Part shown: in pieces, positions 34,198-47,936 of the stretch
How positions within the stretch are numbered: the first letter of the stretch is position 1
Layout of the letters: every line of letters starts with the position of its first letter
Source: Choristoneura fumiferana
Taxonomy: Eukaryota > Arthropoda > Insecta > Lepidoptera > Tortricidae
Direction: 5' to 3'
Assembly (NCBI RefSeq): GCF_025370935.1
Contig: NC_133472.1
Coordinates: 35,837,283-35,901,282 of the forward strand
Length of the DNA stretch: 64,000 nucleotides
Translations under genes and position numbers: made by a program
Notes under the pieces: model-generated
The model's database searches: none
Seen by the model: only the letters and a program-made list of their open reading frames with translations
What the model was told of the DNA's origin: nothing

Positions 34198-35670
34198 ATA
34201 AAGACAACTTTTGCTGTGTTAGAGCTTCGACTGGCATAGCGCTGAATACACCCCCATGTCTCACTTTGTATTTTCGATATCCAAGAAACTACTTTAGCGG
34301 GTCACAATATGCGTTAACATTTAAGAATGATCGTGGATTGAAAGGGAAGCACCAATTTAAGTGCAGAAGAGTGTCGCTTTTGCATCGTTGGTTACGTCAT
34401 AGGTAGTCAGTAAGTCAGTAGGTAGGTACATTCCATTCCAACTTTCTACATTGCACCCATACGTGTGGGTATTTATTGTGAATGTAACTTTACTTTATAA
34501 TCAAACAGTAGATTTTACAACAAGTGCATAAAACGCGCCATTTTATCTGAAACAGTTATATTCACCCAAGCCACAAGCGAGGGTTGATGGTTAAGTCATG
34601 CGTATAAAATGAGTTTTAGGAACAAGTTATATCTGCTTTTCACTTCAATTGCGGGGGAATTAAACAGCAACGTGGGAACAAATGTTTATTTACTAGTAGG
34701 TACCTTTTATTTTCCACGCATTGCTATTATTAAACTGATCAATATTGTCTACTTTTATTATTTTTTGTTAACATAGAAAAATATTTTTGTTAATAATTTT
34801 GTTTTCTACATTTTGTGTTTTGTTGCTGTTGGCGCCTGATTGCCTTGGTCATAGACGAAGATTTTACTTTACGCTCTAGAGCATAAAAAGTAATTTTCTG
34901 CAGCCTAAATCCAGCATATAAATACAAAATAGACGAGCAAAAGAAGTGACAACATTATTTTCTTGTTATTTACTTTAACTTAGGATAAACCCACCTATTG
35001 ATTTTAACTAATAATGTTTTTTAAACTGAAACTATTGTTATGGAAAATGTTCAAGCTGGCTTCTTTAAGAAGATTATTAACGTCTTTCATTAGTGTAGAT
35101 CCCCGGTTTTTTGTAGCATTGCGGTAAAACAAAGAAAAAATAAGACTTTTGAGTCAAAACAATACATAGTCCGGCACTATAATATTGGCATCAGTGCCAT
35201 GGCCAAAGAAGCTTCTTTAAGCCTAGACAAAACATTCTATTCTCTAAAGATTTTCATGATGACAAAAAAATATTTATTTAATAATGTTCTCTTTTTTAAC
35301 AACCTGAGCACACATTGGACACAAACAAAATTGAGATAGTGAGTTTTTGAGATAGTGAATTTTTATATTTCAATAAAATTGAATTGATGGATTAAAGACC
35401 TGTCGCGCCATAAAATGGTTAAAAGCATTTACATATTTAATTCGTACTTAGTATAGTTGTTGCCCGCGAATTTATCTGCGAAGAATTCGTTTATCGTGCG
35501 GTCTTTGAAACGTCTCCTTTTTAAGGATAAAAGGTTATTTATTTATTCTGGTCTTCTAACAATAATACATGCAAAATTTAATGGCAATTTATTCATCAGT
35601 TAAGGCGTGAAAGTGGAAAAAACAAACACTTTCGCATTTATACTATAAGTAAGAGGTACCAACTAAGCCA
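34198..35670. other. intergenic, nothing recognised
   Basis: AT-rich; a TTGTTGCCCGCG-type repeat piece at about 35455-35650. No gene. Confidence 0.5.
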
Positions 35671-35960
35671 AAATCCCGTGGTAGCCTAGTGGTTTGCCTT
35701 ATGACCTCTCAAGCAGAGGAACGTGGGTTTTAATCCGGACTCGCACCTTTAAGTATCTCGTATTCATGACTGGGCAAAATTAAATTTGAAATTTACCACG
35801 AGCTTTACGGTGAAGGAATACATCGTGCGGAAATCTACAAAACCTGCGAAGCAATTCAATGTGTGAATTTCTCAATCCGCAGTGGGCCCATCCAAGTCCT
35901 CTTATTCAGAGAGGAGGCCTGTGCACAGCAGTCGGACGTATATAGGCTGGGATGATGATG
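35671..35960 (+). mobile_element. tRNA-derived SINE (family A)
   Basis: AATCCCGTGGTAGCCTAGTG, B-box region degraded to GTGGGTTTTAATCC, TTTACCACGAGCTTTACGGT, and tail AGGAGGCCTGTGCACAGCAG ending in GATGATGATG. Confidence 0.85.
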
Positions 35961-36210
35961 ATGACGTACCTACCAAATAAAATATAGGGCAATGAGAATG
36001 TACTGGATATAAAGCTTGTGCCAGCCTTAACGCCCGAGGGAAGTAATTACAAATTTGAATGGATGCCTGGAAGGGCCGTGCCGCGGGGCTCGCCTCTAGC
36101 TGTCCCGGCTCTCGCTTATTTGTACCAACCCTAAAGTTACCTCCATTTTATATACAACTTTTCTTGTTTTAGTTTATGTCGATGTCGATGAATTGTGAGA
36201 AAAAAATGCA

Positions 36211-36338
36211 CAGTCAACTACAAGATAACGATACGGCTAAACTTTCAAAAATATTTACACGACCTTAATGTCAAGTGAATAAAGTCGTGTATATATATTT
36301 TGTCACTTTGGGCGTATCGATCTCTTTACAGTTGACTG
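36211..36338. mobile_element. TA-CAGTCAAC short element
   Basis: CAGTCAACTACAAGATAACG and ATACG at the left; CGTATCGATCTCTTTACAGT and TGACTG at the right. TA on the right; CA on the left, so one flank has mutated. Confidence 0.75.
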
Positions 36339-36363
36339 TACCTAAAATATCATCATAAATATC

Positions 36364-36455
36364 ATGGGACACTTGCCACCAGTTGAGCTAGTCCCAACTA
36401 AGCAAAACATCGTACTATGGATACTAGGCAACGGATAAACATACTAAAATACATA
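36364..36455 (-). mobile_element. SINE family B fragment
   Basis: GACACTTGCCACCAGTTGAG and GGCAACGGATAAACATA match the body of the copy at 37243-37561. Confidence 0.5.
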
Positions 36456-36912
36456 TTAAACATGCAAGACCCGACAGCAAATACTTGTATTATTCGTACA
36501 AATTATCTACCTACTAAATAATTAAAGAATCCAACGATAGAGTCAGAAATAAGACAGCAGCGAAAAGCTTTTCCAGGCATTAACTCAATAATTACTTACC
36601 TAAACTCTGTAAAATTCTTCTTATAAATTAATTAAAAATATAGTGAAAAAAAGCGGCCATTATTTATAACGGTTGTTATTTTGAGATTTAAGCCCTATCC
36701 CGTTGGAATATCGAGATTAAAAGTACTCTATGTTTTAATCCAGTTTATTAACTAACTTTTTGCCAAATTTTATACAAATCCATCCAGCCGTTTCAGCATG
36801 AAGAAGTAACTAACATACTCACTCACTCACAAACTTTTGTTTTTATAATATTAGTACCTAGGATTTTCGACTATTGAAGAAAGAAAGAAAGAAAGAAAAT
36901 ATTTATTCGTAC

Positions 36913-36980
36913 TGCTAGAGCCAGTACGTGTCAGATACTTTTGCACGCGCCGCTGTGGCATATATTAATGCAGGTGACTG
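36913..36980. mobile_element. TA-CAGTCACC MITE, 3' fragment
   Basis: CGCCGCTGTGGCATATATTA and ATGCAGGTGACTG followed by TA; the left half is missing. A (GAAA)n run lies just before it at 36882-36898. Confidence 0.7.
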
Positions 36981-37242
36981 TACCACGATTTTATTACGAT
37001 GGAACAAGATCATCTGGTACATATTTTTGAAGCATCCCACAAGTACGTATTTTTAGATTCAAACGAAATTAACTATGAAAACTATTAGGTACCTACGTAC
37101 TTTAATTGTATGATTGTACGTGGACTATATACCTACAATATGTTGTCAGTACTTATGTAATGTACTTCTTAAGGTTATTTATACCTTTAATAATATAATA
37201 TCAATATCATAATATCAGGGGAAATTTGACACCAATTGACCT

Positions 37243-37561
37243 AGTCCCAAAGTGAGCATAGCTAGTGTTTTGGGTACCTAGGCAACGGATAAACATAAGT
37301 ATAAATACGTATTATAAAACAGCACACATTCGCAAATAAATATTCGTATTTTGCATACAAATATCTGCCCCGACCGAGGTTTTTTTTCAAGGGAGGTGGA
37401 GAATGCTCATAGAATACTGCCGAGCCGGTTTCGGCAGCATGCCCGACTCACCTGGGAATTGCTCACCAGACGCCTACGGACTAAACTCCACCCCCTGAGG
37501 ATTGAACCCAGGACCTCAAGCTTCGTAGTCAGGTTCTCTAACCACTAGGTTATCTGGTTGT
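37243..37561 (-). mobile_element. tRNA-derived SINE (family B), longest copy
   Basis: On the minus strand: GACAACCAGATAACCTAGTG and GTTAGAGAACC (A-box region), then GGTCCTGGGTTCAATCC (B box), then a body ending ACTAGGTCAATTGGTGTC. The head has clear tRNA-like layout. Confidence 0.75.
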
Positions 37562-37844
37562 CTTGCTTTAAGCCTTTGCACTCTATAAAATGAAAATATC
37601 TAACAATTTCCTGTGCAAATTAATTAGTGGACAATACGTAGGTCGATGCGATGCAAACCCCATTAACATGATCGAGTTATCCGCTCAAAGGATTAAACGT
37701 TTTATGAAAGAATCTCGCTTGATTGTTACCACAATAAAATCAAACCGGTAGTATCTACCAACCAATATATTGTGCAATTCTACTAAGGTATGTGTAATTC
37801 TACTTTAGCTTTCGACAATTATGCATTCATACTAAGCTAAATTA

Positions 37845-38096
37845 GCTGGACATCTGGAATAAAACATAGGCTACTTTTTATTCCGATATTCCCACGGGAT
37901 AGGGATATAATCTCGAAACAACAACCGCTGGGCTTAGAGTCATGTCATGAAATTTGGCAAGATTGTTTTTAATATAATGTCAATGAAAATCACGATTTCA
38001 TTTCCTGGAATTCCCACGGGAATTTTAAAAATTCCGAAATTTCAATTGGATCTATGGATATTTACGTGTGCGAAGTCACGGGTAAACACTAGTAAA
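37845..38096 (+). repeat. inverted copy of the 33815-34197 repeat
   Basis: CGATATTCCCACGGGATAGG, ATCTCGAAACAACAACCGCT and GGGTAAACACTAGT are the reverse complement of text at 33815-34197. A 114-residue open frame across it is incidental. Confidence 0.7.
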
Positions 38097-38334
38097 GTAA
38101 TAGTCAAATACCTACCGTATTCACTTATAATTGCGACAGTTTCTGCCGCAAAGAAATTCAAAAGCTTTTCCTGCTATAATAACTTTAATGCCAAAGGAAA
38201 TAGTTTTCTCGGTGGTTTAACCGAGTTTCATGTAGATAAATTAATTAACGAGGCTTCCTTTAGTAAAGTCTTCATATACTTAGGCATTTAATATAAAAAT
38301 GTTAAGATCTATTTTCCGGAGCGTTACAGCTTAG

Positions 38335-38480
38335 GAATCTTTAAAAAACGAGCCTACCAATTCCTAAAAGGGTCGGCAACGCATCTGTGATTCCCCTCGT
38401 GTTACGAGTGTCCATAGGCGACGGTGATCGCTCTCTATCAGGAAGACCCGTCTGCTCGTTTGCCCTCTCTTATATATATA
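38335..38480 (+). mobile_element. non-LTR/SINE 3' end
   Basis: GGGTCGGCAACGCATCTGTG, GTGTCCATAGGCGACGGTGA and GACCCGTCTGCTCGTTTGCC is a widespread lepidopteran repeat end, followed by a TATATA tail. Confidence 0.6.
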
Positions 38481-38493
38481 AAAAACGTAAGTA

Positions 38494-38627
38494 CAGTCAG
38501 CATCAAAAGTAGCTGGTTACTTTTTTACTCTGTCTCATTAACACATTTCTCAATCTTGTATGGCGTTAATTGCGCGGCTGTAAAACGACAAAGTACAAAA
38601 GTAACCAGCTACTTTTGATGCTGACTG
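38494..38627. mobile_element. TA-CAGTCAGCATC MITE
   Basis: CAGTCAGCATCAAAAGTAGC and TGGTTACTTTT mirrored by AAAAGTAACCA and GCTACTTTTGATGCTGACTG; TA on both sides. 134 bp. Confidence 0.9.
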
Positions 38628-38869
38628 TATTATGTTGGTTTACAGTAGATCAAAAGACCTATCTAACGATACTATGGGTTCCGCACTACGGGTTCACACT
38701 AGAAAGTCATCCTTGGAGCGCATGAGCTCGAATTAAGAGTCGAAAAGGTCGTCATGGCCGAAATCTTCCCAGTCATCATCACACGAGAAAAAGAACTATC
38801 CCGACTATATGTGTAGGGAAGGAACCCTAAAAAATATATTTTTATTTTTATGTACTATTATTTACTGTT

Positions 38870-39056
38870 TTTTTTTAATATATAAAAATTAATCCCTATT
38901 TCCCTTGGTCACGGCATCACGCGCGAACGGCTGGACCGATTTCGCTAATTCTTTTTTTGTTGTGTGCTATCGTCAGAAGGTTCTTATAAAATAATATTTA
39001 GAAAATTAAAAAAAAAAACTACACCGGGGTGAAGCCGCGGGCACCAGCTAGTCTAT
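38870..39056 (+). repeat. dispersed repeat ending in GCGGGCACCAGCTAGT
   Basis: CGCGCGAACGGCTGGACCGA to GAAGCCGCGGGCACCAGCTA and GT; a common lepidopteran interspersed repeat of uncertain class. Confidence 0.5.
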
Positions 39057-41376
39057 AAATATTTTTTTATAGGTCTGGTCGACCAAGAAAGTGCTTTACC
39101 AATTTTTATGTCAGTTCTTACTTCAGAAATAAAACAATAAGCTGATGAGACTTGTGAGTGAAAATAGGCGTTGACGTTTTAAGCACTACAAGTGACATTA
39201 AACCTTAGGGTGCCGGGTGGTAAACCAATTTCTTGGTCGACTAGGTATACTTAAAACAAATAAAAATTGGTTGATTTTAGACACTGGCCGTACGCCTATG
39301 GAGTGAGCTAATTTTGAACGAATCCTTGTTGTTATTTGACTTCTGAATAAAAGTATATTAGGTATTTATTACGGCCGAGGTCCAGTGTGCGGTCTCAGTG
39401 TGGCGCGAGCGTGTATGTCCTGAACCGTAAGTTCACATTCTCTACTAGGTATTTAGACGATGTCGCAGAGTAGGCACACAGCCGCAGGCTTGTTTATAAT
39501 GAAACCAGACGGTCCTGCTCGACGCGATGCATATTCTGCTACTGGGGTTCCGCTGTCACTTTACCCGAAGGCCAGTGATACTGACTGTAGCTTGAAGCTT
39601 GCGCATTTTTTCAAGTAGTTAATGCATGCACGCTAAATATCACGTAAAATGTGACACAAGCATGTAAGTTGAGTACGAAATTCTCTGGCTAAAATATAGA
39701 AAAAGAAACAAAGAAAGAGAGAATAAATTTAGTTGTAAAAATTCGGCACAACAAAAAGTAAATTACGTACCTGCAACTAAAAAAAAGGCAACCATTTTCT
39801 ATAGGTACTAAATAGGAAGAAAAAAAAGAAACATTGTGCCGAAAGAAGCAAAAAAGGGCCATGCACAGGGTGTTGCTGCTACTGTTAAAGCGATGTTTCA
39901 GTCATGAAATAATGCCCTTATTTTACGCTAAAAAAAAGCTAATAACCGCTGAACTGAAATGTAGTACGTCTTACTGAATTACTATAAGCTAGGTAATTTT
40001 ATCTAGACATTTCCTCAGGATTTATATTTACGCGCAATAAATCTCAAAATCTAAACCACTAAATTAAGAGACAAGAAAATTTGCAAGGATATTCCTGATA
40101 TATGGTACTTAAATGAACATAAGACATAAGTTTTAAAATTTCGTATAATTTCGGAATTTCTAAACAACTGCCGGACCTAATGCTTAATGTGAACGAATTG
40201 TACGTTAGCTTATTTGTGTATCCACTACATATAGGTATCTATAAACACATTGCTCTCTATATTTTTGGGCTAACGCATGCAAGGACGTGTCTTGTCACTT
40301 AGGCGATCTCAACTCAGAACACTTTCCGTATGAATAGGCCTTAGGTGTGAATCCAGCGAGATAGGTCGCCACTAGGCGGCTGCACTGTAGATGCATTCGA
40401 GAGATAAAAAATTATTGAAGTTGGACTCCGTCCGGTGCGAGCCCAGAGGGTACGTAGATGCTAAAAGTAGCCCAGAATAAAGTTTTCTAGTAAACTGGAC
40501 CTTATATCTTTGCAATACAACCCATACAAAGGCTGGCAAATGCACCCGTAATGTTGCCAAGCCTTGTGACATTGTGGGCTTTCCGCGAGAAAATGTTTGT
40601 AAAGACCCTTTTTCACTGAAAACACGTTTGCTATGGTATTCGAATATATGACTTTACTGGACTTCATATACGGAAAATAGACTACAGTGATAAAAGTGTA
40701 CACTTGTGTGTCATGTCAAAAATGAACGCAAAAAGTTCTTTACCAGCGCAATCCTTTGTTTAAGAAATAGGTACGTACATATACTCGTAGCGTTTCAAAA
40801 ATTCTCGTGCGAGAGATCATCAAATTGATTTTCCGTAGGGAAATAATGGTTTTTAATATCCGGTGGCGTCGGTACATAAGGATACATGTGCATCGGAAGG
40901 AATTGGAAAGAATCCAAACAGGTTAGGAAGCTGTGAGTTTCTTAGCTTAAGTTCCTTGGAGCCGAGTTACCGATGCGGATCAATGGGTGAAGAATGCCGT
41001 GGGAGACGAGCTGGGGTCGCCCGCTCCCACGCTATGCTCGTGAGTTGCCAACAATTTCGAAAATGGTTAACAGCGAGATGTTTCTGACACTGACGACGCG
41101 GCCGAGTGTGTTGGATCTCCGTTCAATTAAGCGTTACTTTAAGTCCATTACTTAAACACCATCTCACTTTAAGTTAACATAGCACCTTAATCCAAAATAC
41201 AAAATATCATTAGTAAAATAAGGTGTTATCTATGTTGTCATAAGGCTTACAGTGACAGGTACTAAACTTAAAACATATTTTTAAACTCTACGTAGGTTAA
41301 AATTTATTTCAATCAATACAATACAATACAATACAAGTACTATACTCAACTTACTTAACTTTTAATCTTGTCTTCA
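39057..41376 (+). other. upstream region of the KCTD-type gene
   Basis: Mostly unique AT-rich sequence. It holds a candidate start site and short exon at 39397-39426, and two more GC-balanced patches (40330-40600, 40860-41120) without recognisable protein motifs. The acceptor TAATCTTGTCTTCAG for the first coding exon ends at 41376. Confidence 0.4.
39397..39426 (+). promoter_or_regulatory. candidate initiator and short 5' UTR exon
   Basis: TCTCAGTG matches the arthropod initiator (A at 39397). Thirty bases on, AACC|GTAAGTTC is a consensus donor. It could splice to the acceptor at 41376. Sequence-only inference. Confidence 0.3.
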
Positions 41377-41383
41377 GTTCATC

Positions 41384-44300
41384 ATGCTGCCAGTGAAGCC
41401 AGGCAGTCCGCAGCCGGATGGCAGCTCGATGGATAAGAAGCCGATAGCCGGCATACCACGGGTGGCTCACACCACTAAGTTTAATGCACCCGTGCATATT
41501 GACGTCGGAGGCACCATATACACGTCGTCATTGGAGACTCTTACTGCGTAAGTGTTAAAGCATCGTGAATAAGTTACTGCAGATAGTGTTAGAAAAAACC
41601 TATTTACTACAGTGTAAAGGATTTTCTAACTTACCCGAAATAGCTAGCTGAATAAGCGTCTATTGTCTTGATATTTACCACATTATTATTTTGACGTAGG
41701 TATGCATAACGATGCAAATAAATACTTTATTCTACTGTAAACTTAATTTAGCAGACCGAACTGGTACAATTTTTTCCGCATTTTATACAAGGCGTCGCTA
41801 ATAAATAGCTCTTTAAATAAACTACATTTAATATACTTTGTTTAGTACCTACATAAATAGTTTTATACAAATTCGACCAAGAGTCGTCTGCCGCGTACAA
41901 AAACGCGCGGACAACGTTTCGTTTCCGCATAATGTATAGATAGACCATTAAGTGCGGGCTTTGGAGAAGCCGCCCGGAGGCGAGAAAAGTTAGCGGTTTG
42001 CATCTTTCAGTTCCTTTATTTACTCTCTGATATAGATATTAGAAAATAGTCTCAGCCGTCTTCAACCAAAAGCTCGCCTTCTAATTCACCTAAACGTCGT
42101 TGCACATAAATAAATACGTTTAAGCCCTCTTGTTCTGAGAGGAGGCCTGTGCCCAGCAGTGGGACGTATATAGGCTGAGATGATGATGAAATACGTTTTA
42201 TACTCAAAATGATATTTAGTCGCAACAAGTAGACAAGCTAACTAAGTATGCTGTATTAACACGTCCATCAATACTAATTATCCTCGTATGTACCACCCAT
42301 TGGGAGTCAAAATGAGATTTAACATTAGCAATTTCCAATGAATGAGAGTACCCGTATATGAGAGAATGAGAGTGCTAATAAATATATTAGCATACTCTCT
42401 GGGTTATGTACTGGTAATGTACAGGCATTTAACGGTGTTAATAATGTGCGTGGGTAGGTCTGGTTGTAAATAAGCTTGTTTTATCTGTGCGAGTGTTATT
42501 TCTGCGAGCGAGGCGGCGGGCCGGGCGCCGGCGGCGGCGCCGCGGGCGCTCCGCTCGGCCTCCGCCCCGCGCCCGTTCTTTTAATCAACTCACTCGAGGG
42601 CACAAAAATAAATATCTCGCCAATTGTACACCTCGCCAGCCTGACGCGACCGGTACCCATGTTTTCACTTCGACAAAATCAATGTAGTGATCCCAAAATT
42701 CGATGTGATAATTTTTTAACTGTCTTTTAGTGAATTCTTAATAAGTTTCATCGAATTATTTGATAACTAAGTATATTTAAATAACATTTATTTTAAAAAA
42801 AGAACAACTTTTACAATCGTGTCTTAACAACTAGAAACCCTGTTTCCTCAATAGTTAGACCTGTATATTATGGATAAACAGTGGCTTCTCTCCTTCATAA
42901 TTGCTATGCTGTTAAAATGGAATGAATGCTTTAAGAAAATACAACAAAAGAAAACAATAATAAAAAATAAACAAAATAATCCCACTATATTATATTAACC
43001 ATAGCTTGAAGCAATATTTTGCAAAATGCTACGTTTCATTTATAATTATTAGCATCAAATGCTAATTAATATCCTTGTTATTATATTTACTTAGGTTAAA
43101 GCGCAGTTATAAACTGTTTTACGATATCTTCAACTACATGTAACTTCATGTTAGAAAGCAGAAAATTATAGCGGTAGGTAGTTCTGAATTCTCGTACCCT
43201 CCTAAACAAGCTAAGTAATTCATGTTTACCAATTGACATTTGTACAGTCTTAAATAATCTTAATCTAACGAAGAAGAAAAAAATAAATTATTAACTGTTT
43301 TTGTTTGTTATGGATCCATCCATCCATCCCATACGTCCACGTCCCACTGCTGGGTATGTTATGGATAAACTTTAAAAATAGTGGACCGATTTTAAATGTT
43401 ATTTTACTTAGAGAAACGGGTTATATTTTACATTTTATGCCGAGAAAATGTAAACTTCCCACATGACACAGATTAAGTTGCAAGAAACAGATAATAATGG
43501 ATATACCTACATAGACCATTTTGAGCAGAGCTTCGAAATTGTGTTATGTCGATAGTTCGAACCAGTTCGTTGACACCCTTCAGTGTATTGTTATCAGTTA
43601 TCAATTAAATGCCAGTGCTACATTATTATCAAAATAGACACTCAGACATTACTTCGATTTATGCTTATTATTAAGTTAATTAATTGAATAGGTACATCAT
43701 AAGTATTTCTTCATTATTATGTAGCATTCATCATCATCATCCCAGCCTATATACGTCCCACTGCTGGGCACAGGCCTCCTCTCAGAACAAGAGGGCTTGG
43801 GCCATAGTTCCCACGCGGGCCCAGTTTGTGTAGTCATTATAGGTTCAGTTTTAGAAACTGTATGTACCTAGACATTTGTCTTAGATATTACCTATGTACG
43901 TCAGTTTATAGCAACATTTCGACATATTTTACCACGTTGCACAGGAACAATGAATATTCGCGAAACTACTGCTAGTGTCATGTACCTATGTACATATGAT
44001 ATGAGGCCACTCAGAATCGACATTTTTAGATACCGTAAAACGGGGTGAGTAGGAATTGCGGGGGGAGTAGGGATGCGAATCCAGAATTTATTTTTTCAAT
44101 AGCTTCGTTAATTTTCGGGCTCAGGCAGGATGCTCTTAAACTAATTTGAATTTTTAGACATATTTTTTCTTCTTTTGGCAAAACTACGTTGCCAATTAAA
44201 TCATAAAATTTTAAATCACAAATTCACTGTCGAAGTTGATGCTCGAAAGTGGCGGATTTTTGTTTGAAATTAACTTCGTTTTTATGTGAATTTTGCCAAA

Positions 44301-47300
44301 GTAAGTGTTCATGGACCTTTCAGATATCGTTTATATACTTACGAGGCTTATTGAGAACAGAAAAACATAAGTTATATTTTCCATAATTATAATGGTTTTT
44401 ACATAGAAAACGATTTAACCGCATTTGAGGATTTTATGGGTACTTATGCATATATTGAGGGGTAAGTTGGGACGCCAACGGGGGCAGTTGGGTCATGAAT
44501 GGGGAGAGTTGGGATGCTAGAGGGGGGAGTTGGTGTTTGCAGTTCAGGGTTGTCAATTTCCATGAGTAGTCAAAAGTGACATTATTATGATACAATGGTA
44601 AAAATATTGAAGTAACGGAGGAGTTGAAGAAATTGCAAATTAAATAAACATTTTATATTAAAACTAGCTTTTTCCCGCGGCTTCGCCGCGTTAAATTTGG
44701 GGTAACATACATTTACTTTCTGCGATCCCTTTTTCCTGTTTGGAAAAAGAAATACAAATAGGTACAGACAGACATTGTTTTAGATAGATGGTGCAATTTT
44801 TTTTCACCTTACTAATTTCATAAAAATACGTCATAAACTTGCAGAAACATATATAACTTTTCTACATAAATAAAATATTCTCTTGATAAGTCAAGCTATT
44901 GCCATAATCTGAAAGTGTCAACCATAGCAACTTTCCCATCTCACCCCATTGCTATCCCTTTTGACCCCAACTACGGGATGAGATGGGATTGCCTACTAAT
45001 ATGTGTTTATCGTTGAAACTATGAAATAAAACAACAAATTATCAATGATAAACTAAAATTCATACATCCGGAACACTTTTTCTTATATAAATCAATGTGC
45101 CACATATAAAAATAAACTTTTATCCAGGATTGAACTTTGATTTCGTTTCGTCCCTAGATACTCACCCCGTTTTACGGTATTTCGTCGTGCTTGATCTGAT
45201 TGTAATATAAATATAGAAACAACACAAACTGTAAAATATTTCTTTGTAAGCCATGATATACTAACTGTTAGATCAGATGGGCCATGAATTAACTGAGATT
45301 AGACCAAATAATTCAACAGAACCAAGAACTAGAACCAAGGCACACAGAGTGTATAAAAATGGTTTCGCCTTTCTATCTCGCCTTAGCATACATTTACTAC
45401 ATCGCTGCTTCTCTGGTTTCTCTTACATTGTCGATTTATATTACACTTTATGGTGTAAGCAGTCGGATTTTCGCTTCTGGTAATCATTATTCTTTTACCG
45501 TGAGTTAGTTTTGTTCGGGGCGAGCTGAGCGGAGGCGCTGTCTGAGGCCTGAGGGTACAATCTGCCCTTGAGCTGTTGGGCTGTTGTAGGGATCTTAGCG
45601 GTTGGTTTTTGGACAATGCTAGCGCTCTAAGACTTTCCATTTTAGTTTAGACTGAAAAGGAATTGATGCTCTACGACACAACTACATACTTAGACTACAA
45701 TCATTGGGAAATATCACTCTTTCGAACGAGATAAAAGTAGCTGGAAATAACTCAATCGAATTTGCGCTCTGAAGGTTCTGGCCCCTATTTAATTAATGCA
45801 AGTTATAAGTGCTACAATTCTATAAAATTGTTAGGTTTCTCATTATATAGAATTGTAGCACTTGTAACTTTAAATAGAGGATACCTAGTTACAAGTAGGT
45901 AAAAACTTAGACATAATAAGTAGTGAATATACGAGAAATATAGTTAAATTAAGCCGTTTTATATTTCAGCAGTCACAGTAAAACCCTGATTAAGTACGGG
46001 GGGGGGGAGGTAGAAAAATTCGCGGAACGAAGTAGTTGTGAATGAAATAAAACAATTGAATTATTTTTCATTTTTATTATGGTTACCCTCGAGTTCAATG
46101 CATTATTTGCATCTACAAATTAATTTGTATTAAACCATAACATTTTTTTTTCTTTGTCCTTGAAATTAGCCGAAATTACCTCCCTCACTTTTTCGTAGGT
46201 ATGCTTTTTTTACTCGTAATTCTTTTTTCAAATTTGATAGCAAATAGTACTCGCGTACTGTAGGGGGTGAGAGGGGGGGGGGTTGGACCAGCGATTCGAA
46301 GCCAGACTTGACGAGGGCAGCCAGTTTCAATATGGCTCTTGCGAACTGGTGCATTGTACAGTCAAGAGCATAAAGATATCGACCCGTGGCCGTGTCGATA
46401 TCTTTGCCCTTGACTGTAATACAAGAGCAACACACTCTCCCACAACTTTCGCCTTCTTTTTCCTTTAATAGCTCCTCTTAGTCTTTCCAATAGCGTTACG
46501 TAGTTATGCCCCAGTTATAGTGACGCCTTTGTCTTCATTCTGGGTACCCAACTTGCACTAACTTTTGTAATACCAAGATGATCGTGCAGGATCCTCAAAA
46601 TAGTCGTATCTGATACATTAACTAATGCAGATAGCGAGCATTTTCCAGTAAGAGTTTTTTTGCGCACAATATCTGAGGACGTGGCTTCGACCGGCCTTAG
46701 TGGGCGAGGGTCATCTTCAATGGACTCTCTGCCTTGCCTGAATAGATTCTGCCACTTGTAAATCATAGTCTTACTAAGGCATTTACCCCCTTAAACAGCT
46801 GACATCTCATTCATTATCAATTTTGGAGATTTTCCTTACCTACACAGGAACTTTGTCACGGCACGATATTCAATTTGCTCCATAATGACTGATTTATATC
46901 GAAATAATTTGCTTTCAATGCGATATCGCAAAAACAAAAGACAATCTTGAGATTATGTTTTTTTACCTTAAAGGGTCTCACTATAACTGAGCATAAACTT
47001 GGTATAATAATGTTTCCTCCTAATATTTAATTCCGCGAACTTTTGCTCGTACTATCTTTACATACTTTTTTTAATTCACGTTTATCGAACTTTCGATATA
47101 TCCAATAAAATATTTAGACATAAAAACTCAAGCCTATGTTTTTTGACAACCGTAATAGAATGAAGAGGTTTTTTGTTCACGCGATCACAATATAATGTAG
47201 AAGCTAGCAAAAATGTTGAATGCGTATTTTCATATAAAACAGTGGGAATGAAAAGGGGTACCTATATCTCGTGAAGTTTGACGTGGATTTTTTTGTGGGT

Positions 47301-47532
47301 TACTAATATTCGTTTATTTTTCATTTCTTATGTTAATGTTGTGTGTATACCGTATACTGGGTACCCCAAAGGGTGTATCCAAGGTGTATCGTAGGCGACA
47401 GGCTAGCATTCTATCACTATTGTACCGTTTATGTCAAACTTAAAACCTAAAATTGCTAAAAGTGGCTCCGAAGCGGTAATAACTTAACTGGTAACTGTGC
47501 TTTGCCTACCCCATTTGGGAATACAGGCGTGA

Positions 47533-47617
<85 letters not shown>

Positions 47618-47936
47618 TTTTTCTTGAGGGGAAAAATACGATTGCGTATCATAGGGCTATGGTGTTTTGCGCCCCGTATGTCGGACTCGGGCTGGTAGCG
47701 CCCTATACCGATTAAAAAACCACCTCGTTTCCTCTGCCTTCTTCCTCCCCATGGGGTCACCGTTAGGTATTTCATCACGGGGGAAGGGCTTAGCTGCTCA
47801 GCTGCTATTTACTCCTGCTGTTTGGCTACCACTCGATCTAGCTCTCTCCAGGGTGCGTAGCTCTTTAAGCACTACCGTCGCGTAGGTGTTAGTTGCCTCC
47901 CATGCCTCCTTCGTCTTCAGCATTACGGAAGTCAAG

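Noticed and set aside
36882..36898. (GAAA)n simple repeat
   Set aside because: Ordinary short microsatellite, probably a retroelement tail; not listed separately.
40863..41087. 74-residue plus-strand open frame just upstream of the KCTD-type exon
   Set aside because: Its only in-frame ATG is at about 40998; no recognised motif and no good donor at its end.
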